Assembly: GCA_016716505.1 (NCBI GenBank)
Contig: JADJWF010000004.1
Location: forward strand, 558,001 to 622,000
Reading direction: 5' to 3'
From: Verrucomicrobiota bacterium
GTDB lineage: Bacteria > Verrucomicrobiota > Verrucomicrobiia > Limisphaerales > J093
DNA length: 64,000 nt
The notes beneath the pieces are model-generated. The model saw only the letters and a program-made list of their open reading frames with translations, was not told the DNA's origin and did no database searches. Shown piece after piece: positions 26,804-39,158 of this stretch. Position 1 is the first letter of the stretch. Each line of letters opens with the position of its first letter. The position numbers and the translations under genes were made by a program.

Positions 26804-29293
26804 ATGAAATCGCATCGAGACAACGTACTTCGTCCCGCCGCGTTGGTTGCCGCGGGAATCGCAATGTTCGGCTCCATCGGCCGGGCCGATTCACTCACCG
26901 AGTTGTGGAGAATTGCGCCGGAGGATCGCGTTTATGTGACGACCGCGAACCTCGAACGGGGTGTCGCCTTCGATCCAGTGTCGCAGCGGGTCCTGCTCCT
27001 CAGCCGGGCGGGTGGCCCCAATATCTACGTTCTAGACAAAGCAACGGGCGGAGACGGTTCCGATGAGCTGGGCGAACCGCGCCGGCTCAGCACGCAGGAC
27101 GAGAATGGGGAATTCCCGATCAGCGGGGGGACCTTTGCGCTGAACCTTGTGGGCGCGGCCGATGACGGCGCCGTTTATGCCTGCAACCTGGCCACGTTGC
27201 TCGGCACCGTGCGCATCTACCGGTGGGCGGACGTGAACACGGAGACCCCGGTGTCGGTGGCGTACTCGGGAAATGCGCTGGAAGGCATTGAAAGCCCGGG
27301 CGAGGGCCAGGACATCCGGTTTGGCGACAATTTCGCCGTGCGCGGCTCGGGAACCAACACCCAGCTCCTGCAAACGGCCCGCAACGGCAAGTACATCCTC
27401 CTCTACACCACGGAGGATGGCTTGACGTTCCAACCGACGGTTTTCGTCTCGCCCGCCACCATTGCCGGCAAGATCGGCTTGGGGGTGACGTTCGGCGAGG
27501 GCAATACCATCTGGGCGAAGCTCAACGGCAACGAACTTCAGCGGATTGCGCTCGATCCGGCCACGCGCACGGCCACCTTGCTGAACACCGTTCCCACCTC
27601 GATTGTCGCCGGTGGCGTGACGGGCATCAGCGTGGACCCGGTGGCCAAGCGCCTCGCGGCGGTGGACTACGTTTCACATCTGTTGAGCGTGTTCGACATC
27701 TCCGATCCGACCGGATTGGTCCGCATCGGCGACCCGCTTCCCTTCCCGACGTCCAACGCCAACGGCAATGGAACCGCGGCGGCCGCGATCCGCGGGGATG
27801 ACGTGTTCGGTCTTGATACCAACAATGGCCTGCTGGCGGCCAAGGTGGAGCGGTCAGTGGTCGTGGACCCGCCGACGATCGCCACCCAGCCGGCCGGCGG
27901 AACGGTCTATGCGGGCGCCACGTTTACTTTTGCGGTATCGGCCCAGGGCACCCCGCCGTTCTCCTACCAGTGGGCCCTCGACGGTTCGCCGATTGCCAAC
28001 GCCACGAGCTCCCAACTGGTCCTCACCGACATCACCACGGCACAGGCGGGGGCGTACTCCGTCACCGTGAGCAATGCGGCGGGCAGCGTCGCGAGCGCGG
28101 CGGCCAACCTGACCGTGCTGGAACCCATGAACTCGGGGGTGTTGCGGCCGTTGTGGGGATTGAATCTGGGCGACCGGCCCTACCTCACCGGTGACAACTC
28201 CCAGCGCGGCATCGCGTACAACCCGGCCACCGGCAACCTGCTGCTAGCCTCACGCTCCCCGGCCAACATGATCGTGGTGCTGGATGCGTCCACCGGCGAG
28301 GAAAAGCACCGCCTCCGCACCACCGGCGCCGACGACCTGCCCGTCTTTTTCGGCGGCACGCTGTTGCTCAACATGATCGGCGTGGCCGAAGACGGTGTGG
28401 TGTACGCGGGGAACCTCGTGACCGACGGTTCGACCGCGACCTTCAACCTGTATCGGTGGGATCATGATGGCCCGGACGCCGTGCCGGTGCCCCTGGCGGC
28501 AGTGGCCGAACTCTCTATTCCGGAGCGCTGGGGCGATACGATGGCCGTGCGCGGGCGGGGCGCGAGCACCCAAATCCTGTTGGGGACTCGTGGCTTGGCG
28601 CCGCAGGAGGGCCGAAAATTCGCCCTGCTGACCACGGCGAATGGATACGACTTCGCCGGGCAAGTTTTCACGGTGGACGGGATCGCGGGCAGCGCCTTCG
28701 GCCTGGGCATTGCGTTTGGCCCGGGCAACAGCGTTTTCGGCACGGCCAACGGCCAACCCGTGGTGCATGTGGCGTTTGATCCGTCGAGCGGCGTGGCGAC
28801 GCTGGCGCACACCTACACCGCCACCCAGATCCCCAATTCCGTCAGTTTCCTCGGCTACGATCCCGGGAAAATGCTGCTGGCCGGGGTGGCCCTCGAAACG
28901 CCCGACAACGTGCGACTCTACGACTTGACGAACCTGCACGAGCCGGTCATGCGCGACCAACGGCTCATCCTGCCGGAGCAGCCCAACGTCAACGGCACCG
29001 GGTCCGTGGCGTTTGGCGGCAACAAACTGTTCGTCTTGGACACGAACAGCGGCGTGCGGGCGTACGAAATCACCGAGGGAGCTCCCGCCGGACCGGCGAC
29101 GCTCGGAGGGGCGACGATCGCCAACGGGCAGATTCGCTTCAGCGTCGCGGGAACCGCCGGTGCCTCGTATGTGATCCAAAAGGCCACGGCCGTGAACGGC
29201 CCGTGGACGGACTTGCGGACCGTCACCGCGCCCGCTGAGGTGACCGATGCCGCCGGCGGCGCGGCCGCCTTCTACCGGGCCATCGTGAGGTAG
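26804..29293 (+). CDS. Secreted Ig-domain protein with duplicated propeller-like halves
   Basis: 829-residue exported protein (signal peptide about 1-30, ending GSIGRADS). Two homologous halves of roughly 300 residues flank one Ig-like domain (about 360-440: PPFSYQWALDGSPI, with the usual AGAYSVTVSN end). Half 1 begins LTELWRIAPEDRVYV and half 2 LRPLWGLNLGDRPYL; both continue with RGxAxxPxxxxLLLxSR, then NxxGxAxDGxVYAxNLxT, then a GDxxAVRGxGxxTQxL motif. The architecture suggests a beta-propeller binding protein. A C-terminal segment, TAVNGPWTDLRTV ... FYRAIVR, resembles the terminal sorting or fold domain common in this phylum. An upstream ATG at 26726 is possible but lacks signal-peptide character. 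Confidence 0.82.
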   Translation: MKSHRDNVLRPAALVAAGIAMFGSIGRADSLTELWRIAPEDRVYVTTANLERGVAFDPVSQRVLLLSRAGGPNIYVLDKATGGDGSDELGEPRRLSTQDENGEFPISGGTFALNLVGAADDGAVYACNLATLLGTVRIYRWADVNTETPVSVAYSGNALEGIESPGEGQDIRFGDNFAVRGSGTNTQLLQTARNGKYILLYTTEDGLTFQPTVFVSPATIAGKIGLGVTFGEGNTIWAKLNGNELQRIALDPATRTATLLNTVPTSIVAGGVTGISVDPVAKRLAAVDYVSHLLSVFDISDPTGLVRIGDPLPFPTSNANGNGTAAAAIRGDDVFGLDTNNGLLAAKVERSVVVDPPTIATQPAGGTVYAGATFTFAVSAQGTPPFSYQWALDGSPIANATSSQLVLTDITTAQAGAYSVTVSNAAGSVASAAANLTVLEPMNSGVLRPLWGLNLGDRPYLTGDNSQRGIAYNPATGNLLLASRSPANMIVVLDASTGEEKHRLRTTGADDLPVFFGGTLLLNMIGVAEDGVVYAGNLVTDGSTATFNLYRWDHDGPDAVPVPLAAVAELSIPERWGDTMAVRGRGASTQILLGTRGLAPQEGRKFALLTTANGYDFAGQVFTVDGIAGSAFGLGIAFGPGNSVFGTANGQPVVHVAFDPSSGVATLAHTYTATQIPNSVSFLGYDPGKMLLAGVALETPDNVRLYDLTNLHEPVMRDQRLILPEQPNVNGTGSVAFGGNKLFVLDTNSGVRAYEITEGAPAGPATLGGATIANGQIRFSVAGTAGASYVIQKATAVNGPWTDLRTVTAPAEVTDAAGGAAAFYRAIVR

Positions 29294-29297
29294 GCCG

Positions 29298-30158
29298 GTG
29301 CTCCGTTCATCCGTCAGCTCAGGGTCGCCCCGCGGGCCTCACCGCGGGGCGGCTTGGTCATCGGGCCGGAGGGTGACCGGCTTCACTTTGATCGAGCTGC
29401 TCGTGGTGATCGCCATCATTGCGATCCTCGCGGGCATGTTGCTGCCGGCTCTGTCGCGCGCGAAGGCCAAGGCGCAATCCATCGCCTGCCTGAATCACCT
29501 CAAGCAGCTCACGCTCTGTTGGACAATGTATGCCGACGACCACGGCGGCGTGCTGCCGCCCAACGAGGCGGCGGGCGAAATCAGCCTGGCGGGATCGTGG
29601 ATCGAAGGTGACGCCAAGACCGATCGCACCACGACCAACATCCAGCGCGGGGTGCTCTTTCGCTACAACACCTCCGTTGCCATCTACCGGTGCCCCGGCG
29701 ACCGCTCGAAGGTCGCGCGGTTCCCGAACCTGCTCCGCACCCGCAGTTACGCGATGAGCACCGGGCTGGCCCACCACAATCCCGAGTACTGCCCGAACCC
29801 GATCTACCGGTCGGTGCAAATCCTCGATCCGGCTCTCTCGCGGGCGTCGGTGTTCTGGGACGAAGATGAGTGGAGCATTCAGAACGGGGCCATCGGCATT
29901 CTCCCCCCGGATATTCCGCAGCACTTTTACTGGAACCTGCCGGCCAGCCGGCATAACCGCGTGGGCGTGTTGTCCTTCGCCGACGGTCATGCCGAGTTGT
30001 GGCGCTGGCTGGACCCGCCGATCGTCGCCGGGTCCGAGATCATCAAGAAATCCTACCAAGCCTCGCCCACCAGCTACAGCCCCCGGGCACCGTCCGACGC
30101 GAGGGATCGCGACCTGCGGCGCGTGCGCGAGACGGTACCCCGGTCGCGGAATCTGTGA
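29298..30158 (+). CDS. Prepilin-like H-X9-DG family protein
   Basis: 286 residues with a type IV pilin-like N-terminus: the GFTLIELLVVIAIIAILAG segment (28-46) carries the prepilin peptidase cleavage G/F and the conserved Glu at +5. The helix continues into SRAKAKAQSIACLNHLKQL, typical of Verrucomicrobia and Lentisphaerae pseudopilins. The C-terminal part has the H-X9-DG motif (HNRVGVLSFADGH). Such proteins are made in many copies per genome and probably assemble on type II-like machinery. The GTG start at 29298 is five bases after the preceding stop. Confidence 0.88.
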   Translation: MLRSSVSSGSPRGPHRGAAWSSGRRVTGFTLIELLVVIAIIAILAGMLLPALSRAKAKAQSIACLNHLKQLTLCWTMYADDHGGVLPPNEAAGEISLAGSWIEGDAKTDRTTTNIQRGVLFRYNTSVAIYRCPGDRSKVARFPNLLRTRSYAMSTGLAHHNPEYCPNPIYRSVQILDPALSRASVFWDEDEWSIQNGAIGILPPDIPQHFYWNLPASRHNRVGVLSFADGHAELWRWLDPPIVAGSEIIKKSYQASPTSYSPRAPSDARDRDLRRVRETVPRSRNL

Positions 30159-30257
30159 CGAACCCGGGCAGCCGGCACGGCCGGGCAGATCGGCGGCCCG
30201 TACCCCAATCAGGCTTGAATCTGCGGAATTCGTGTTAAGCTGGCTCCCGCAAGTTGC

Positions 30258-33130
<2,873 letters not shown>

Positions 33131-33131
<1 letters not shown>

Positions 33132-34345
33132 TGAGCACTACCGCCGTCGAAATCCGCGTGCCCTCCGTGGGCGAGTCCGTGACTGAGGTCGAAGTCGGTG
33201 ACTGGCTGAAGACCGAAGGCGACGCTGTTCGCAAGGACGAGACCCTGGTCGTGCTCGAAACCGACAAGGCCACGGTCGAGGTGCCTGCACCGGACGCGGG
33301 CCGGCTGGCAAAGGTTCTCAAGCCCCGCGGCAGCCGTGTTTCCGTGGGTGACGTAATCGCGACCTTGGAAGTCGGTGCCGCCCCCGTCGCGGCGGCTCCC
33401 CCTTCCTCCGCCCCGGCCCTGACGCCCGCCCCAGCCCCGGTTCCCCACGTCATGCCGGCGGCGGCGCGAGTCCTGGCCGAAAAGGGTGTTTCACCGGCCG
33501 AGGTTCGTGGCTCGGGTCCCGGGGGGCGGATTCTGAAAGAGGACGCTCTGCGGGCTGGCTCGGCCTCGCCGCCTTCAGCCCCAGCACCCGCTTCGCCACC
33601 GCCGGCGCCAGCCGCGCCGCCGGTTGCCGCTCCCGCCGCGGGTGATCGCGCGGAAGAGGTGATCCCAATGTCGCTCCTGCGCCGCAAGATCGCCGAGAAT
33701 CTCGTGCGGGCGAAGTCCGAGGCCGCCCTGCTGACCACCTTCAACGAGGTGGACATGTCGGTGGTGATGGCGCTGCGGAAGGAGTATCAGGAGCGATTCA
33801 CGGAACGGTACCAGATCAAGCTGGGCTTCATGTCCTTCTTCGTGAAGGCCGTGGTGGACGCGCTCAAGGAAATCCCTGTGCTCAATGCCGAGGTGCGGGG
33901 CACCAGCGTGGTCTATCGCAACTACTACGACATCGGCATCGCCATCGGCGGCGGCAAGGGGCTCGTGGTGCCCGTGTTGCGCCACGCGGAGCGGTTGAGT
34001 TTCGCGGAGGTGGAGCAGGCCATCAGCGACTTCGGCCGACGCGCGAAGGAGGGCAAACTGAAGCCCGAGGAACTCGCGGGCGGCACGTTCACCATCACCA
34101 ACGGCGGCATCTACGGTTCCCTGCTGTCCACGCCCATTGTCAACCCGCCCCAGAGCGGCGTGCTCGGGATGCATGCCATTCAAGACCGCCCGGTGGCGCT
34201 GAATGGACAGGTGGTGATCCGACCGATGATGTATGTCGCGCTCACCTACGATCATCGCATCGTGGATGGCCGCGAGGCCGTGACGTTCCTCCGCCGCGTG
34301 AAGGAGGCGATCGAGAATCCGGTGCGAATGTTGATCGAGGTTTAG
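33131..34345 (+). CDS. sucB: Dihydrolipoyllysine succinyltransferase (E2 of 2-oxoglutarate dehydrogenase)
   Basis: 404 residues. A lipoyl domain covers 1-80 with the lipoylated Lys at 46 (LETDKATVEV). Ala/Pro-rich linkers surround a peripheral subunit-binding domain at about 110-145 (AAARVLAEKGVSPAEV). The catalytic acyltransferase domain ends with the active-site HxxxDG (TYDHRIVDGREA). It transfers succinyl to CoA and forms the core of the complex with the SucA product upstream. Confidence 0.96.
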
Positions 34346-34404
34346 ACCGCGGACTCGCGGCCGGCCGGACCGTTGGGGCCGCGGGGAGGCGCCACTTTCC
34401 TAGC

Positions 34405-35367
34405 ATGGCAACTGACACCATTCATTTCGAGAACGCGCGTCTGGCCCAACAGACGTTCAACGGCGAGCCGCGCAATCTGGCCGCGCTGGAAGACCAGCTC
34501 GGTGTCAAGGCAACGACGCGCGACGGCTGGATCAAGCTGGAGGGTGAAACCGAGCAGGTGGCCCGGGCACGGCATCTGTTCGAACTCCTCGAAGTCACCG
34601 TCAAATCGGGGGGGCGTATCCGCAACCAGGATTTCTCGCTGGCGCTCGCCGTGGTGAAGAGCGAGGGCGTGCAGGCGCTGCGGGAGTTGAGCGAGGAACG
34701 CATTCAAACCTCGCCCAAGAAGGCAGCCGTCGTGCCCAAGACCACCGGGCAGCGGCGTTACTTGAAGGCGATTCGCGATCACGATGTCACCTTCGGGATC
34801 GGTCCGGCGGGCACAGGCAAGACCTACCTGGGCATGGCCATGGCCACCGCCGCTCTCCGGGAGGGGCGCGTCAGCCGCCTGATCCTCACCCGACCGGCCG
34901 TCGAGGCCGGCGAAGCGCTGGGTTTCCTGCCGGGCGACCTGCAGGAGAAGCTCGCCCCGTATCTCCGGCCGCTCTATGACGCCCTGCACGACATGCTGCC
35001 GGCCGAGGAGATCGAGCGCCACATGGAACGCGGCGTGATCGAAATCGCCCCGCTGGCCTACATGCGCGGGCGCACGCTGAACAATGCCTTCATCATTTTT
35101 GACGAGGCGCAGAATTCAACCACGGAGCAGATGTTCATGTTCCTGACCCGTTTGGGCCACGGGTCGAAGGCCGTGATCACCGGCGACCTCACCCAGATTG
35201 ACCTGCCCAAGCACAAACCCTCCGGACTGGTGGAGGCGCGGCAGGCGTTGGCGCGGGTGGAGGGCATCGGCCTCGTCGAATTCGAGCGGAAGGACGTCGT
35301 CCGCCACCCGCTCGTGCAACGGATCGTTCATGCCTACGAACGCCACCGCGGCTCCCACGGCGGATGA
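34405..35367 (+). CDS. PhoH family P-loop ATPase
   Basis: 320 residues. The N-terminal KH-like/RNA-binding region precedes a helicase-like P-loop domain: Walker A GPAGTGKT at 133-140 and Walker B FIIFDEAQN. The family (PhoH/YbeZ) works with YbeY in rRNA or small-RNA handling, and here ybeY overlaps its 3' end by 38 bases, the classic arrangement. It starts about 60 bases after sucB. Confidence 0.93.
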   Translation: MATDTIHFENARLAQQTFNGEPRNLAALEDQLGVKATTRDGWIKLEGETEQVARARHLFELLEVTVKSGGRIRNQDFSLALAVVKSEGVQALRELSEERIQTSPKKAAVVPKTTGQRRYLKAIRDHDVTFGIGPAGTGKTYLGMAMATAALREGRVSRLILTRPAVEAGEALGFLPGDLQEKLAPYLRPLYDALHDMLPAEEIERHMERGVIEIAPLAYMRGRTLNNAFIIFDEAQNSTTEQMFMFLTRLGHGSKAVITGDLTQIDLPKHKPSGLVEARQALARVEGIGLVEFERKDVVRHPLVQRIVHAYERHRGSHGG

Positions 35368-35908
35368 ATTGACGGTCCGTCGCCGGCACCTCCGCCAGCG
35401 GGTGGACGGCGCCGCGCTCCGCCGGCTGATCCTGCGGGCCCTGGGTGATCCCGTGTTTCACCGGGCGACCCCGTCGTCACCGGGGGCGGGCCCGGTCCGC
35501 TACCAACTGGGCTTCCATCTGGTGGGCGCCGAAGAGATGGCGCGGCTCAACCGGGAACAGCTCGGCCATGAGGGGCCGACCGATGTCATCACGCTGGACT
35601 ATGGCCCGCCGCCGCTGGCCCGGCCCGATGAGTGCTGGTTGTGTGGCGAGGTCTTCATCTGCGTGGAAGTCGCCCGGCGGCAGGCCCGCGCGTTCCGCAC
35701 CTCATGGCAAGCCGAGCTGGCGCGCTACGCCGTGCATGGCCTCCTGCATCTGGCCGGCTTCGATGACCGGTCGCCGGGACAGCGCCGGGTGATGAAACGC
35801 GAGGAAGACCGGCTGGTCGCCGCCTTGACGCCGACGGCGCGCCGTCGGCGATCGGTGCCGCGGCCTACTGCGCCCGGCCGAAGCGCCGTTCGAGCTCGCG
35901 CCAGTTGA
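35330..35908 (+). CDS. ybeY: Endoribonuclease YbeY (rRNA maturation)
   Basis: 192-residue YbeY homologue required for 16S rRNA 3' maturation and ribosome quality control. The core has the expected EEMARLNREQLGHEGPTDV segment followed by a zinc motif reading HGLLHLAGFDD (136-146). Two His ligands are present (136, 140), but the third, normally His in the H-x3-H-x5-H motif, is Asp146. Asp can ligate zinc, so activity may be preserved. The start is uncertain: ATG 35330 overlaps phoH by 38 bases, while TTG 35369, two bases after the phoH stop, would also give a full domain. The 3' end overlaps convergent mutL by 44 bases. Confidence 0.88.
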   Translation: MPTNATAAPTADELTVRRRHLRQRVDGAALRRLILRALGDPVFHRATPSSPGAGPVRYQLGFHLVGAEEMARLNREQLGHEGPTDVITLDYGPPPLARPDECWLCGEVFICVEVARRQARAFRTSWQAELARYAVHGLLHLAGFDDRSPGQRRVMKREEDRLVAALTPTARRRRSVPRPTAPGRSAVRARAS

Positions 35909-37886
35909 ACTCGATCAGGGTGGGGCGCCCGTGGGGGCACGTGTAGGGCATCGCGCAGCGGCGCAGGTCCTCGACCAGTTTTTCGAGTTCCGGCGCGTCG
36001 AGAGGGTCGTTGGCCTTCACCGCGTGCCGGCAGACGGTCTTGGCCACCGTGAGTTCGCCCAACCGCAGGGAGTTCACTTCCTGTCCGGCCGCCTTCAGCT
36101 CATCCACCAATTCGATGACGAACTCGCGCGCCCCGCGACCGCGCACGAACGGCGGGAGCCCGTCCAGCAGCAGTGTCCGCTCGCCGAACTCCCGCAGACT
36201 CACGCCCAGCCGGTTCAGGGTGGGAAGCTGCTCGCGCACGAACGCCGCGTCCCGCGCGGAGAGTTCAACGGTCTCCGGAAGCAGAAGCCGCTGGCACGGA
36301 GCGGCCCCCGTCTCAAGCTGCCGCAACATCTGCTCGAAGAGGATGCGTTCGTGGGCCGCGTGTTGGTCGAGCAACACCAGCCCGCGATCGGACTCGAGCA
36401 CGACGTAGAGTCGGCCGATCACCCCGACCAGCCGCAACGGCACGGCCAGCAGGGGGCAGGCCCCTTCAGCCGACACAGCCCCCTGCCGACCGGCCGGCGG
36501 CGCGGAGAGAGCAACCCGGCCGGCGGGAGTTCCCGGCTCCGGCGGCTCGAGAGCTTCGGACCGCGGGGTCGGCTCGGTGCCGCCGGGCGGCGGGACCGAT
36601 TCCGGCCAGGCCGACCTGCCGGGCACGGAAAGGCTGGGGAACGGCGCAGCGAGTGGGGCAGCCACCGCCGGCGGAAAGGGCAACACCGGCGCGGGAGGCG
36701 GCGCAGGCTGCCGGGGCGGGCTGGCCGCCTCCACCCCGGCTGGCGCGGGGGGAACGGGAGCCGGGCGGGTTGGCAGTTGGGCCGTGGCCGACGCGTGAAA
36801 CCCCAGAAGCGCGCGCCGCACCGCCTGCGTAACAATCGCACGGACTTGACGCTCTTCGCGAAACTTCACCTCGCGCTTCGCTGGATGAATGTTCACGTCA
36901 ACCAACGCCGGTGAGAGTTCCAGAAACAGCGCGGCGACCGGGAACCGGCCTTTCATCAGGCTGGTGTGATAGCCCTCGATCAGCGCGTGGTTCAGGGCGC
37001 GATTTTCCACCGGCCGCCGGTTCACAAAGAGATGCTGATCCGCCCGCGTCGCACGCGACACGCCCGGCGCACCGATAAAGCCCCACACGCGCAGCGGCTG
37101 CGCCCCAGGTTCCGAATCCGCCGCCTCATCGGCCGGGGCATCCGGGTCCGCGGCTGGCGCGAGCGCGAGGGAGCGCGCGAAGTCCACCGGCACGAGGTTC
37201 AGGTCGCCGCCGTACAAGGCGCGCAGCCGCTCGCGCAGCGCCGCCAGTGCGTCCGCCGCTTCCGGGCCGCGGGCGACCGGCGGCAGTTGCCAGACGAGCC
37301 GCTGGTCGCAGGTGAAGGTGAACCCAACGGCCGGATGGGCCACGGCGGCCAGCGTCAGGTAGTGCTGGATGTGGGCGCGCTCGGTTTCCTCGCTGCGGAG
37401 AAACTTCCGGCGCGCCGGCAGGTTGAAGAAGAGCTGTCGCGCCTCGACCGAGGTGCCAACGGGGCCCGCCGCGGACCGCACGTCCAACAGCTTGCCGCCG
37501 TGAATGATCACCTGCGTGGCCTCGATGGCTTCGGCGCCGGCTTCGCGCGTGGTCAGCGTGAGCCGGCTGACACTGGCGAGACTGGGCAAGGCTTCGCCGC
37601 GGAAGCCCATGGTGGAAATGGCCTGCAGATCCTCGGCGCGCTGAATCTTGCTGGTCGCGTGGCGTTCGAAGGCCAGTAACGCGTCGTCCCGGCTCATGCC
37701 GCACCCGTCATCCGTCACGCGGATCAAACTGCGTCCGCCCGCCTGGATTTCGACCGTGATGCGCGTGGCGCCCGCATCGAGCGCGTTCTCCACCAGCTCC
37801 TTGACGACGCTGGCCGGCCGCTCCACCACCTCGCCGGCGGCTATCTGGTTGGCGACGTTCTCGGGGAGGAGGCGGATGCGATTCAT
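35865..37886 (-). CDS. mutL: DNA mismatch repair endonuclease MutL
   Basis: 673 residues. The N-terminal GHKL ATPase has all signature motifs: ELVENALDAGAT, DDGCGM, TMGFRGEALPS and GTSVEARQLFFNLPARRKFL. A long Pro/Ala-rich linker (about 350-460) follows. The C-terminal dimerisation domain carries the endonuclease motif DQHAAHERILFE and the accessory CPHGRPT motif, so this is the nicking type of MutL found in bacteria without MutH. Start ATG 37886. Confidence 0.95.
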   Translation of the reverse strand: MNRIRLLPENVANQIAAGEVVERPASVVKELVENALDAGATRITVEIQAGGRSLIRVTDDGCGMSRDDALLAFERHATSKIQRAEDLQAISTMGFRGEALPSLASVSRLTLTTREAGAEAIEATQVIIHGGKLLDVRSAAGPVGTSVEARQLFFNLPARRKFLRSEETERAHIQHYLTLAAVAHPAVGFTFTCDQRLVWQLPPVARGPEAADALAALRERLRALYGGDLNLVPVDFARSLALAPAADPDAPADEAADSEPGAQPLRVWGFIGAPGVSRATRADQHLFVNRRPVENRALNHALIEGYHTSLMKGRFPVAALFLELSPALVDVNIHPAKREVKFREERQVRAIVTQAVRRALLGFHASATAQLPTRPAPVPPAPAGVEAASPPRQPAPPPAPVLPFPPAVAAPLAAPFPSLSVPGRSAWPESVPPPGGTEPTPRSEALEPPEPGTPAGRVALSAPPAGRQGAVSAEGACPLLAVPLRLVGVIGRLYVVLESDRGLVLLDQHAAHERILFEQMLRQLETGAAPCQRLLLPETVELSARDAAFVREQLPTLNRLGVSLREFGERTLLLDGLPPFVRGRGAREFVIELVDELKAAGQEVNSLRLGELTVAKTVCRHAVKANDPLDAPELEKLVEDLRRCAMPYTCPHGRPTLIEFNWRELERRFGRAQ

Positions 37887-37895
37887 CGGTGCGGC

Positions 37896-37923
37896 AGTAT
37901 AGGAAGCGGACGGTGGCTTGAAA
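37896..37923 (-). promoter_or_regulatory. Possible promoter of mutL
   Basis: On the minus strand, TTTCAA and TATACT are separated by 16 bases, with the TATACT element ending ten bases before the mutL ATG. This leaves a very short leader. Confidence 0.4.
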
Positions 37924-37987
37924 GCGCGGTTGCGGACGAGGTTCCCGGCCTTGCCTCGCCGGAACAGGGTTGGGCGCGGTTCCCCCG

Positions 37988-39145
37988 TCAGCGGGGCGAA
38001 GGCGTGCCAATCCAGCGCTGGTATTCCTCGGCGGCGAACCGATCCGTCATGCCCGCCAGGTAATCGCACACGGCTCGCTCCAGACCGTCGCGGGGGATTC
38101 GTCGTTGCGATCCTCCGCCCATCGCCTCCGGGTGCGCGAGGTAGTACGGAAAGAGCGCGCGCAGCATCTCCGTGGCGCGGGCGTTCGGGGCGCGCACGGC
38201 CTCGCTGAGGTACAATTCGCGGTAGAGATACTTGCGGAGTTCGAGGTTCAACGCGCGACGTTCCGGGCTGTAGGCCACCAGCGGGCGGGGTTGCCGGCGT
38301 ACGTCGTCCGCGCTGGCCACGCCGCTGGCGGCGATCCGCTTCCCGGTGGTTTGGACGACATCGCGGACTTGGTCGTCAATGATGCAGCGGATCGTAAAGT
38401 ACCAGCGCACTTCGTCCGGGAGTCGGCCGTGCTGCCGCTGCACCCGTCGGGCTGCCAGCCGCCAGACGCGCACGTCGCGGAGCAGCGCGCGTTCGCGGAG
38501 CAGCCCGGCATCGAGGCCGTCGTCGAGGTCGTGGCTGTAGTAGGCGATCTCGTCGGCCAGATTGGCGACCTGGGCCTCGAGCGAGCTGCAGCGCGCCGCA
38601 AAGCCCAAACCGGCCTCCGGTTGGTCGTAGGCGGTCTCGTGCTTGGCCAGTCCCTCCCGGACCTCCCAAGTCAGATTGAGGCCCGGGAAGCGCGGGTACT
38701 TCTGTTCCAGTTCTTCCACCACGCGCAGGCTCTGCCGGTTGTGCTCAAAGCCGCCGTGCCGGCGCATGAGCCGGTTGAGAATGGCTTCCCCGCTGTGCCC
38801 GAACGGCGAGTGCCCGAGGTCGTGGGCGAGCGCGATGGCCTCCGCGAGGTCCTCGTTCAACCGCAGGGCGCGCGCGATGTTCCGCGCGATGGCGGCGACC
38901 TCCATCGTGTGCGTGAGCCGCGTCCGCAGGTGATCGCCGGTACCGTTGAGGAACACCTGGGTCTTGTATTCCAGCCGGCGGAAGGCGCGCGAATGGATGA
39001 TCCGGTCGCGGTCCCGCTGGTAATGGGTGCGCCATTCGGGGGGCGGCTCGGGGTGACGCCGTCCCCGGGAATCCGCGCTGAACTGGGCATAGGGCGCCAG
39101 GATCAGGCGCTCGCGCCGCTCGAGTTCCTCGCGCGTGCAGGCCAT
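37988..39145 (-). CDS. dgt: Deoxyguanosinetriphosphate triphosphohydrolase-like HD protein
   Basis: 385 residues. The N-terminal RDRDRIIHSRAFRRLEYKTQVF is the dNTPase signature. The HD metal site is complete: His in RLTHTMEVA, HD in ALAHDLGHSPFGH, and the distal Asp in NLADEIAYYSHDLDDG. The enzyme cleaves dNTPs to nucleosides plus triphosphate. The ATG is 13 bases after the ispH stop, so the two are probably cotranscribed, with mutL about 100 bases further on. Confidence 0.92.
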   Translation of the reverse strand: MACTREELERRERLILAPYAQFSADSRGRRHPEPPPEWRTHYQRDRDRIIHSRAFRRLEYKTQVFLNGTGDHLRTRLTHTMEVAAIARNIARALRLNEDLAEAIALAHDLGHSPFGHSGEAILNRLMRRHGGFEHNRQSLRVVEELEQKYPRFPGLNLTWEVREGLAKHETAYDQPEAGLGFAARCSSLEAQVANLADEIAYYSHDLDDGLDAGLLRERALLRDVRVWRLAARRVQRQHGRLPDEVRWYFTIRCIIDDQVRDVVQTTGKRIAASGVASADDVRRQPRPLVAYSPERRALNLELRKYLYRELYLSEAVRAPNARATEMLRALFPYYLAHPEAMGGGSQRRIPRDGLERAVCDYLAGMTDRFAAEEYQRWIGTPSPR

Positions 39146-39158
39146 CGCGATGCCCGGA

